In this document: piece by piece, positions 6,891 to 12,630 of the stretch
Layout of the letters: each line of letters starts with the position of its first letter
Position numbering within the stretch: position 1 is the first letter of the stretch
Translations under genes and position numbers: made by a program
Notes under the pieces: model-generated
The model's input: only the letters and a program-made list of their open reading frames with translations
Database searches by the model: none
Told to the model about the DNA's origin: nothing
Assembly (NCBI GenBank): GCA_031259605.1
Contig: JAIRLE010000047.1
Coordinates: 1 to 12,630, forward strand
Source of the DNA: Zoogloeaceae bacterium
GTDB lineage: Bacteria > Pseudomonadota > Gammaproteobacteria > Burkholderiales > Rhodocyclaceae
Length of the DNA stretch: 12,630 bases
Reading direction: 5' to 3'

Positions 6891-8762
6891 ATGACGATCG
6901 ATAGTCCTTGTCCGCTCTTGGAGGCCATTCATTCACCAGTCGACCTGCGCCGACTGGAGCGCGGGCAATTGCCGAAACTGGCGGCGGAATTGCGCGCTTT
7001 TCTGATAGATTCCGTGGCGCGTACCGGCGGACACCTTTCTTCCAACCTGGGCACGGTGGAACTTGCCATTGCCCTGCATTACGTCTTCGACACGCCGGAT
7101 GACTGCCTGATCTGGGATGTGGGACACCAAAGTTACGCGCACAAAATCCTTACCGGACGGCGTGAAGGCATGGCGCGGTTGCGCATGAAGGGCGGGCTTT
7201 CCGGGTTTCCCCGCCGCGATGAATCGCCTTATGACGCCTTTGGCGTCGGCCATTCCTCCACTTCCATTTCCGCTGCGTTGGGCATGGCGCTGGCGGCAAA
7301 GGAGAAAGGCGAGGCGAAAAAGACGGCGGCGATTATCGGCGATGGCGCGATGTCCGCCGGCATGGCCTTCGAGGCGTTGAACAACGCCGGTGTCGCGGAC
7401 GCCGACATGCTGGTCATATTGAATGACAACGAAATGTCCATCTCGCCGCCCGTGGGGGCGCTGAACACCATCCTGACGCGCATGATGTCGGGCCGGACGT
7501 TCAACGCGGCGCGCAAGATGGGGCGGCACATGCTGGGCGTGGTGCCGCCGCTCCTGGAGCTTGCCCGCCGCGCCGAGGAGCATGTAAAAGGCATGATCAC
7601 CCCGGGGGCGCTGTTCGAGGAATTCGGCTTCCATTATTACGGCCCCATTGATGGTCACGACTTCAACGCCCTGTTGCCGACGCTCGCCAATCTGCGAGCG
7701 TTGAAAGGGCCGCAGTTTCTGCACATCCTTACGCGCAAAGGCAAGGGTTACGCGCAGGCCGAGGCGAATCCCGTTCTTTACCACGGCGTCGGCAAATTCG
7801 CTGCGGAGGCGGGCATCGATGAAAACGCCGTGCCGAAAAAAATCACCTATACCCAGGTTTTTGGCGACTGGATCTGCGACATGGCGGCGGCGGACGCGCG
7901 GCTTGTCGGCATCACGCCGGCCATGCGCGAAGGCTCCGGCCTTACCCGTTTCGCGGAAAATTTTCCGGAGCGTTATTACGATGTCGGCATTGCCGAGCAA
8001 CACGCCGTCACCTTTGCCGCCGGCCTGGCGTGCGGGGGGATGAAGCCGGTGGTCGCCATTTATTCCACTTTCTTGCAACGCGCCTACGACCAGTTGATCC
8101 ACGATGTCGCCCTGCAAAACCTGCCCGTGGTATTTGCCATTGATCGGGGCGGGCTGGTGGGCGCGGATGGCGCGACGCATCACGGCGGCCTTGATCTTTC
8201 CTTCCTTTCCTGCGTTCCCAACCTGACCCTGATGACGCCGATGGATGAGGCCGAATGTCGAAAGATGCTTTCCACCGCCTTTACGCTCGATGGTCCCGCC
8301 GCCGTCCGTTATCCGCGCGGCAGCGGCGCGGGAATTGCGCCGGGAGACGACTTGCAGACCTTGCCGATCGGCAAGGGGGTGTTGCTGCGCGAAGGCAAGG
8401 ATGTCGCCCTGCTCGCTTTCGGCAGCATGGTTGGACCCGCGCTGGCGGCGGGCGAAATCCTGGACGCCAGCGTCGCCAACATGCGCTTCGTCAAGCCGCT
8501 GGATGCCGGATTGATTGAACGGCTGGCAAATTCGCACCGCCTGCTGGTGAGCCTGGAAGAAAACGCCCTGATTGGCGGCGCGGGTTCGGAAATCGCGCGC
8601 CTGCTGGCGGAACACGGCCTCGCCGTCCATCTGCTTTCGCTCGGTCTGCCGGATCGCTTCATCGATCACGGCGAACAGGGAGAACTGCTGGCCGAACTGG
8701 GACTGGACGCGGCGGGAATTGCGCGCGCCGCGCGCGAACGCTTGTCCCGGCTCCAGACCTGA
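6891..8762 (+). CDS. dxs: 1-deoxy-D-xylulose-5-phosphate synthase DXS
   Basis: DXS is a thiamine diphosphate enzyme that condenses pyruvate with glyceraldehyde 3-phosphate, the first and often limiting step of the methylerythritol phosphate pathway. All main parts are present in 623 residues: GGHLSSNLGTVEL (46-58, catalytic H48), the WDVGHQ and GVGHSSTS blocks, the TPP/Mg site GDGAMSAG through NDNEMS (150-183), and the transketolase block YDVGIAEQHAVTFAAG with catalytic E369. The C-terminal domain has DRGGLVGADGATHHG and SLEENALIGG. The ATG at 6891 matches the usual N-terminus before PLL..I.SP.DLR; a nearer ATG at 6881 is out of frame and meets a stop after seven codons. Position directly after ispA places two isoprenoid steps in one transcript. 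Confidence 0.97.
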   Translation: MTIDSPCPLLEAIHSPVDLRRLERGQLPKLAAELRAFLIDSVARTGGHLSSNLGTVELAIALHYVFDTPDDCLIWDVGHQSYAHKILTGRREGMARLRMKGGLSGFPRRDESPYDAFGVGHSSTSISAALGMALAAKEKGEAKKTAAIIGDGAMSAGMAFEALNNAGVADADMLVILNDNEMSISPPVGALNTILTRMMSGRTFNAARKMGRHMLGVVPPLLELARRAEEHVKGMITPGALFEEFGFHYYGPIDGHDFNALLPTLANLRALKGPQFLHILTRKGKGYAQAEANPVLYHGVGKFAAEAGIDENAVPKKITYTQVFGDWICDMAAADARLVGITPAMREGSGLTRFAENFPERYYDVGIAEQHAVTFAAGLACGGMKPVVAIYSTFLQRAYDQLIHDVALQNLPVVFAIDRGGLVGADGATHHGGLDLSFLSCVPNLTLMTPMDEAECRKMLSTAFTLDGPAAVRYPRGSGAGIAPGDDLQTLPIGKGVLLREGKDVALLAFGSMVGPALAAGEILDASVANMRFVKPLDAGLIERLANSHRLLVSLEENALIGGAGSEIARLLAEHGLAVHLLSLGLPDRFIDHGEQGELLAELGLDAAGIARAARERLSRLQT

Positions 8763-8782
8763 TCTGGACGGAAAATCATGCA

Positions 8783-8860
8783 ATGAATCCGCAGGAACTT
8801 TTCTCCTCCAATCTACGCGCTGGAATTCCGGCAAGACATTTGAGCACAGGACGCCCATGA
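8783..8860 (+). other. Possible 25-residue leader ORF coupled to folE2
   Basis: An ATG at 8783 opens a 25-codon frame (begins MNPQELFSSN, ends LSTGRP) whose TGA overlaps the folE2 ATG as ATGA. It starts 20 bases after the dxs stop and fills nearly the whole dxs-folE2 gap. The ribosome site is weak (GGA about ten bases upstream) and I recognise no similarity. It may be a translational-coupling leader or chance. Confidence 0.2.
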
Positions 8861-9663
8861 ATCCCCCCAACATTCCTGATGTGCAGAACTCTGCCGATAC
8901 GCGCCAACTGGCGATCAACAAGGTGGGCATAAAATCCATACGCCATCCGATTCGCGTGAGCGACAAGGATCGGGGCAGTCAGTACACCATCGCCACCTTC
9001 AACATGTACGTGGGGTTGCCGCACAACTTCAAGGGTACGCACATGTCGCGCTTCGTGGAAATCCTGAACCGGCACGAAACGGAAATTTCTGTGAAGAATT
9101 TTCCGGTGATGCTGAAGGAAATGGTGGAACGGCTGGAAGCGCAAAGCGGACATATCGAGATGAATTTCCCCTACTTCATCAACAAGACCGCGCCCATTTC
9201 CGGCGTCAAGAGCCTGATGGATTATGACATCACCTTCATCGGCGACATTTACCGGGGGCAGATTACCACCCGGCTGAAAGTAGTCGTGCCGGTTACCAGC
9301 CTTTGCCCCTGTTCCAAGGAAATCTCCGAACGTGGCGCGCACAACCAGCGTTCGCACGTCACGCTGACCGTGCGCGCCAACGCCTTCATGTGGATAGAGG
9401 ACATCATCGGCATTGCCGAATCCGAGGCCTCCAGCGAACTCTATGGTCTTTTGAAGCGCCCGGACGAAAAGTTCGTGACCGAGCGCGCCTACGACAATCC
9501 CAAATTCGTCGAAGACCTGGTGCGCGACGTTGCCGCTCGCCTGAACGCTGAACCGCGCATCGACGCCTATATGGTGGAATCGGAAAACTTCGAGTCCATC
9601 CACAACCATTCGGCCTATGCGCTGATCGAGCGCGACAAGACAGCCGGGGCAGACGGGTCGTAA
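8857..9663 (+). CDS. folE2: GTP cyclohydrolase I type IB, FolE2
   Basis: FolE2 converts GTP to 7,8-dihydroneopterin triphosphate, the first step of tetrahydrofolate synthesis (and of queuosine in many bacteria). It is unrelated in sequence to FolE and accepts metals such as Mn or Fe as well as Zn. The 268-residue protein has the signature TSLCPCSKEISERGAHNQRSH (148-167). C150, H162, E204 and H249 sit at a constant offset of three from the catalytic and metal residues I recall for the Neisseria gonorrhoeae enzyme (C147, H159, E201, H246). The end block YMVESENFESIHNHSAYA is intact. The start at 8857 has AGGA five bases upstream. folE2 is often zinc-regulated, but I found no Zur-like palindrome in the 94-base gap after dxs, so operon expression with dxs is likelier. 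Confidence 0.96.
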   Translation: MNPPNIPDVQNSADTRQLAINKVGIKSIRHPIRVSDKDRGSQYTIATFNMYVGLPHNFKGTHMSRFVEILNRHETEISVKNFPVMLKEMVERLEAQSGHIEMNFPYFINKTAPISGVKSLMDYDITFIGDIYRGQITTRLKVVVPVTSLCPCSKEISERGAHNQRSHVTLTVRANAFMWIEDIIGIAESEASSELYGLLKRPDEKFVTERAYDNPKFVEDLVRDVAARLNAEPRIDAYMVESENFESIHNHSAYALIERDKTAGADGS

Positions 9664-9723
9664 CTCCGGGGGTTGGCGCGGCCAGAAAGAAATTGGGGCG
9701 CGACTTGATGCGGTCATCCTGGA

Positions 9724-9747
9724 ATCTCCGGGATTGGATCCGGAGAT
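9724..9747. terminator. Hairpin between convergent folE2 and cadR
   Basis: ATCTCCGG (9724-9731) pairs with CCGGAGAT (9740-9747) over an 8-base loop, 60 bases after the folE2 stop. There is no T-run on either strand, so it is not a canonical intrinsic terminator, but it sits where two converging transcripts need to stop. A second, shorter hairpin follows at 9761-9779. Confidence 0.35.
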
Positions 9748-9760
9748 GAGCGTTTTGCAG

Positions 9761-9779
9761 GGAATGCCGCTGCCATTCC
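9761..9779. terminator. Second small hairpin downstream of cadR
   Basis: GGAATG (9761-9766) pairs with CATTCC (9774-9779) over seven bases. It lies 15 bases beyond the cadR stop on the minus strand. It lacks a clear T-run, so the terminator role is tentative. Confidence 0.3.
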
Positions 9780-9793
9780 AGGGAGAACCGGAT

Positions 9794-10249
9794 TCAGCCG
9801 TTGCGGATGCCGTGCGTTCCCCCGACGTGTTCCACGGGCGCATCCGGAGGTGGACGGGAATGGGCGGAGAGTTCGTTCAGGATGCCGCATTGGCGGGTTT
9901 CCTTTGTGGCCGCGCAGGTTTTTCGCAGGCGCTGGAGCTGCTGTTTCAGGCTTTGCAGCGTCTTGATGCGGCGGGTTACATGCTCGATGTGAGTTTCCAG
10001 CAGCGCGTCGACCCCGGCGCAACTTTCGTCGGGCGCGTCCGCGAAGCGCAGCAATGCGCGGATTTCCTCCAGGCTCATATCCAGCCCCCGGCAATGCCGG
10101 ATGAAGGAAAGCCGCGCGACGTGCCTGTCGTCATAGACGCGATAGTTCCCTTGTGTGCGCGCCGTCTCCGGCAGCAATCCCACGCGTTCGTAGTAGCGTA
10201 TGGTTTCCGCCTGCGTCCGTGCGCGCCTGGCCAGTTCGCCGATTTGCAT
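9794..10249 (-). CDS. cadR: MerR-family Cd/Pb/Zn-responsive regulator, CadR/PbrR type
   Basis: This 151-residue activator-repressor binds as a dimer between the -35 and -10 boxes of its target promoter and untwists it when metal binds. Residues 1-70 are the winged-helix DNA-binding domain (IGELARRA, then ETIRYYERVGLLP and GNYRVYDDRHVARLSFIRHCR). A dimerisation helix follows (about 82-118). Metal-site cysteines C77 (in DESC), C112 and C121 match the three-cysteine pattern of CadR/PbrR. The tail is short, with two His residues, unlike longer His-rich CadR tails. GGAG lies about eight bases before the ATG at 10249. It is divergent from the efflux ATPase at 10357, and the shared region holds the operator. 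PbrR is the main alternative name; the metal preference is not settled by sequence. Confidence 0.93.
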   Translation of the reverse strand: MQIGELARRARTQAETIRYYERVGLLPETARTQGNYRVYDDRHVARLSFIRHCRGLDMSLEEIRALLRFADAPDESCAGVDALLETHIEHVTRRIKTLQSLKQQLQRLRKTCAATKETRQCGILNELSAHSRPPPDAPVEHVGGTHGIRNG

Positions 10250-10290
10250 GTTCGCGCTCCCTGTATTTTCCGGCCTTCATTGTAAACCGC

Positions 10291-10321
10291 TTGACCCTGT
10301 AGCCGCTACAGGGTTTTCAAT
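10291..10321 (+). promoter_or_regulatory. CadR-type operator-promoter of the efflux ATPase
   Basis: A -35 box TTGACC (10291-10296) and a weak -10 box TTCAAT (10316-10321) are separated by 19 bases, the overlong spacer that makes MerR-family promoters silent until the regulator distorts them. The spacer holds a perfect dyad: ACCCTGTAGC (10294-10303), one central base, then GCTACAGGGT (10305-10314). This agrees with the CadR/PbrR operator type. A start near 10328 would leave about 30 bases before the ATPase ATG. Confidence 0.9.
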
Positions 10322-10344
10322 CGATTCCCGGCTTCTTTATGAAT

Positions 10345-10350
10345 AGGGAA
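10345..10350 (+). promoter_or_regulatory. Ribosome site deciding the ATPase start
   Basis: AGGGAA lies six bases before the ATG at 10357. The in-frame ATG at 10339 has no such site and would lie only about ten bases from the predicted transcription start, so 10357 is chosen. Confidence 0.65.
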
Positions 10351-10356
10351 AATATC

Positions 10357-12330
10357 ATGAATACCACGGAATGCGCTTCTTCCGCTGCCGCGTCTTGTGC
10401 CTGCTGTCATGCCGACGCCGCAACAAACGGTCAGGGCGAACACTGGGGACGCTGGTGCGGTGCCTTGTTGCTGGCGCTGCTGGCCGAGGCGCTGGGCTTC
10501 GCCTTTGCCGATAGCGGCATCGCCAGGATTTCGGGAATGGCGCTGGCGCTGGTCTCCATTGCGCTGGCCGGGTTTCCCGTCTATATCGGCGGCTTTGCCG
10601 CGCTGTTTACGGGACGCCTGAATATCAACGCCCTGATGACTGTCGCCGTGACCGGCGCGTTCCTGATTGGCGAATGGCCGGAAGCGGCGATGGTGATGTC
10701 CCTGTTCGCCATTGCCGAGGCCATCGAGGCGCGCGCCGTGGACAAGGCGCGCAACGCGCTGGCCGCGCTCATCGCCCTTGCGCCCGAAAACGCCGAAATC
10801 CGGCAGGAAGACGGCAGTTGGCGGCGTTTGGCGATCCGGTCGGTCGCGGTCGGCGCGTTCGCGCGTGTACATCCCGGCGAGCGCGTCCCGTTGGATGGCG
10901 TGGTCAGCGCGGGCAAAAGCGCGGTCGATCAATCGCCGATCACCGGCGAGAGCCTGCCGATCGATAAAACGCCGGGCGATACGCTCTACGCCGGGAGCAT
11001 CAACCGGGATGCCGCGCTGGAGATGCGCGTGACGGCGCTTGCGACGGAGAGCGTGTTGGCGCGCATCGTGCACACGGTCGAAACGGCGCAGTCGGCGCGC
11101 GCGCCCATGCAGCGTTTTGTCGATCGCTTCGCCGCCTTCTATACGCCGGCGGTATTCGCGCTGGCCATGAGCGTCATCGCGCTGGCCCCATGGTTAATCG
11201 GCTGGAGCGCGCTGGAAGCGGTTTACAGGGCATTGGTGCTGCTGGTTGTCGCCTGTCCCTGCGCGCTGGTCATTTCCACGCCCGTCACCGTCTTCAGCGG
11301 CCTGACCGCCGCCGCGCGGCGCGGCATCCTGATCAAGGGCGGCGTCCATCTGGAAAGCGCGCGCAAAATCAAGGCCATCGCGCTGGACAAAACTGGAACC
11401 CTCACAGAGGGAAAGCCGAGCCTGCTGGCCTTCGAGCCGCTTGACGCCCACCGCGATCCCGCTGGATTGGCGTTTCTTGCCCAAAACCTCGCCGCCCGCT
11501 CCAATCATCCGGTCTCCCAGGCCATCGCGACGGGGCTTGCCGCTGGGTTTCCCATGAAGACAGCGGAGGAAGTCGCGGATTTTGCGGCACTGCCCGGACG
11601 CGGCGTGCAAGGCGACATCAGCGGCCTGCGCTACGCGTTGGCCAATCATCGCTGGCTGGAAGAACGCAAACAGTGTTCGCCGCAATTGGAAGCACGCTTG
11701 AGGACGCATGAAGAAGCCGGACGCAGCGTCACCCTGCTGGCCGACGCAACAAGGGCACTGGCGATTTGCGCGGTCGCCGACACGCTGAAGCCCTCATCGG
11801 CGGCGGCAGTGGAGGAATTGACGCGCCTGGGCGTCACCCCCGTCATCCTGAGCGGCGACAACGCCGCCGCCACCCGCGCCGTGGGACAGCAGGCAGGCAT
11901 CCGTGAAGCGCATGGCAACCTGCTGCCGGAAGACAAGCTCGCCGCCATCGACGCCTTGAAGTCCCGGTTCGGCATCATCGGCATGGCCGGGGACGGCATC
12001 AACGACGCGCCCGCGCTGTCCAGGGCGGACATTGGCTTCGCCATGGGCGCGGGTACGCACATCGCCATGGAAGCCGCCGACATCGTGGTGATGAACGACG
12101 ATCTCGCGCGCCTGCCCGAAACCATCCGCCTTTCCCGCCGCGTCCATGTCATTCTCTGGCAAAACATTGCGCTGGCGCTGGGCATCAAGTTCGCCTTCCT
12201 GCTCGCCGCCCTGCTGGGACACGCGACCCTGTGGATGGCGGTCTTCGCGGATATGGGCGCGAGCCTCCTGGTCATCGGCAACGCCCTGCGGGCGCGAACG
12301 GGGGCGAGCATCCCCACGCGAAATCACTGA
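10357..12330 (+). CDS. cadA: Zn/Cd/Pb-exporting P1B-type ATPase (CadA/ZntA/PbrA family)
   Basis: This inner-membrane pump uses ATP to drive divalent soft metals out of the cytoplasm. It has 657 residues from the chosen start. Motifs in order: actuator TGES (196-199), CPC in the sixth helix (300-302), phosphorylation site DKTGT (344-348), nucleotide-site HP pair (H384-P385), and hinge GDGINDAP (545-552). K611 and D632 in the last two helices are 21 residues apart, the spacing I recall for the Zn-site K693 and D714 of ZntA, which supports the P1B-2 (Zn/Cd/Pb) group over copper pumps. There is no N-terminal heavy-metal-associated domain. Instead about 32 residues carry a small cluster, C6, C14, C16, C17 and H18. 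The cadR operator upstream makes metal induction very likely. Which metal is the natural substrate remains open. Confidence 0.94.
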   Translation: MNTTECASSAAASCACCHADAATNGQGEHWGRWCGALLLALLAEALGFAFADSGIARISGMALALVSIALAGFPVYIGGFAALFTGRLNINALMTVAVTGAFLIGEWPEAAMVMSLFAIAEAIEARAVDKARNALAALIALAPENAEIRQEDGSWRRLAIRSVAVGAFARVHPGERVPLDGVVSAGKSAVDQSPITGESLPIDKTPGDTLYAGSINRDAALEMRVTALATESVLARIVHTVETAQSARAPMQRFVDRFAAFYTPAVFALAMSVIALAPWLIGWSALEAVYRALVLLVVACPCALVISTPVTVFSGLTAAARRGILIKGGVHLESARKIKAIALDKTGTLTEGKPSLLAFEPLDAHRDPAGLAFLAQNLAARSNHPVSQAIATGLAAGFPMKTAEEVADFAALPGRGVQGDISGLRYALANHRWLEERKQCSPQLEARLRTHEEAGRSVTLLADATRALAICAVADTLKPSSAAAVEELTRLGVTPVILSGDNAAATRAVGQQAGIREAHGNLLPEDKLAAIDALKSRFGIIGMAGDGINDAPALSRADIGFAMGAGTHIAMEAADIVVMNDDLARLPETIRLSRRVHVILWQNIALALGIKFAFLLAALLGHATLWMAVFADMGASLLVIGNALRARTGASIPTRNH

Positions 12331-12510
12331 ACAAGGATCGTCGTGTTGCGTCAATGCCTGTAACAGTGCTCCCTTTCGCAGTACGCGCGTTTTTCGGGCG
12401 GCATGACGCTGTTGGCGGGCAGGTTTTGGGCGGCCAGAGGATTTTTTCATCCGGGCCGAGGATGACCTCCACGCCGCAGCATTCGCCGTGGGTGAAAAGC
12501 AAAAATTAGC
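12331..12510. other. Stretch without a recognised gene after the ATPase
   Basis: No clear terminator directly follows the ATPase stop. A minus-strand frame from a TTG at 12502 down to 12272 would encode 76 residues with several cysteines near its N-terminus (HGECCGVEVILGPDE, then CPPTASC), overlapping the ATPase end. It has no ribosome site and no recognised homology. Together with a neighbouring frame that reads plausibly (ending in EREHCYRH), it could be a decayed small gene, but I cannot support it as a real CDS. Confidence 0.3.
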
Positions 12511-12530
12511 GACAGCCCTTCAGGGCTGTC
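12511..12530. terminator. Strong 8-bp hairpin
   Basis: GACAGCCC (12511-12518) pairs perfectly with GGGCTGTC (12523-12530) over the tetraloop TTCA. No T-run follows on the plus strand; on the minus strand the hairpin is followed by a T-rich stretch (GCTAATTTTTGC), so it would fit a minus-strand intrinsic terminator better than a plus-strand one. It could also be a REP-like repeat. Confidence 0.4.
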
Positions 12531-12573
12531 GGTCCAACTCCATTGGGAAGGGGTTTCTCTCCCCTCGAGAATG

Positions 12574-12617
12574 GCTACGGTCGAGACCCCGGCCGCGGCC
12601 GGGGTCTCGACCTTAGC
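12574..12617. repeat. Long GC-rich palindrome (34 bp perfect, 44 bp with one mismatch)
   Basis: The half GGTCGAGACCCCGGCCG (12579-12595) is followed at once by its exact reverse complement (12596-12612). Beyond one C/T mismatch at 12578 and 12613, the pairing goes on with GCTA (12574-12577) and TAGC (12614-12617). A small GGGG/CCCC hairpin lies just before it (12550-12564). The bases that follow (CGCCTTTCTTACGG) are mildly T-rich. It may be a strong terminator, a repeat-family member or a protein-binding site; the window ends before this can be judged. Confidence 0.7.
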
Positions 12618-12630
12618 GCCTTTCTTACGG

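Noticed and set aside
6881..6904. Seven-codon ORF starting on the ispA stop
   Set aside because: It is too short, out of frame with dxs, and lacks a ribosome site or attenuator structure.
8763..8856. Zur box or folate/queuosine riboswitch before folE2
   Set aside because: I found no AT-rich zinc-regulator palindrome and no convincing aptamer-like structure in this 94-base gap.
6933..8966. Minus-strand open frame of 677 codons opposite dxs
   Set aside because: It lies fully within dxs and the start of folE2, has no motifs, and is expected from codon bias.
9734..10285. Plus-strand 183-codon frame opposite cadR
   Set aside because: cadR on the other strand has full MerR-family motifs and metal cysteines. 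The plus frame has none and would overlap the operator region.

Overview
The window looks like chromosomal DNA of a Gram-negative, probably betaproteobacterial, organism. The DNA is GC-rich, genes are packed on one strand, and the protein sequences read like those of Nitrosomonadales/Rhodocyclales. Examples are the DXS N-terminus, the DUF4124 periplasmic protein, a CadR-type MerR regulator, and the order xseB-ispA-dxs-folE2. The lineage is an inference from remembered family resemblance, not from a search. I see no rRNA, tRNA, CRISPR array, transposase or phage gene.

Layout. Bases 1-409 are non-coding and hold a dispersed repeat (copy A) that ends next to a plausible sigma70 promoter. This promoter would drive a tryptophan synthase beta chain of the TrpB2 type (410-1774). 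One base after its stop begins a 645-residue membrane protein (1776-3713). It joins a YcxB-like N-terminus, seven predicted membrane helices and a C-terminal legumain-type (C13) cysteine peptidase domain. Bases 3714-3966 hold a 151-bp MITE-like element (copy B) with 19-bp terminal inverted repeats, then an extended -10 promoter. Next come a secreted DUF4124 protein (3967-4419) and argJ (4429-5679). A metabolic run follows: xseB (5746-5994), ispA (5991-6881), dxs (6891-8762) and folE2 (8857-9663). On the minus strand, convergent with folE2, is cadR (9794-10249). Divergent from it is a Zn/Cd/Pb P1B-type ATPase (10357-12330), controlled by a perfect 21-bp dyad inside a promoter with a 19-bp spacer. 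The last 300 bases carry no recognised gene but hold a row of hairpins, including a perfect 34-bp palindrome.

How the genes work together. dxs makes DXP, the entry compound of the non-mevalonate isoprenoid pathway, and ispA builds farnesyl diphosphate from its C5 products. xseB is a usual passenger with ispA. argJ serves arginine synthesis and trpB2 tryptophan or indole salvage. folE2 makes the first folate intermediate with an enzyme that does not depend strictly on zinc. The neighbouring cadR/ATPase pair is a classic metal-induced efflux switch, so the right third of the window has a loose metal-homeostasis theme.

The least conventional items are the YcxB-7TM-C13 peptidase fusion, the two-copy MITE-like repeat and its contact with promoters, and the palindrome cluster at the right edge. 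I did not find evidence for a wholly new multi-gene system.
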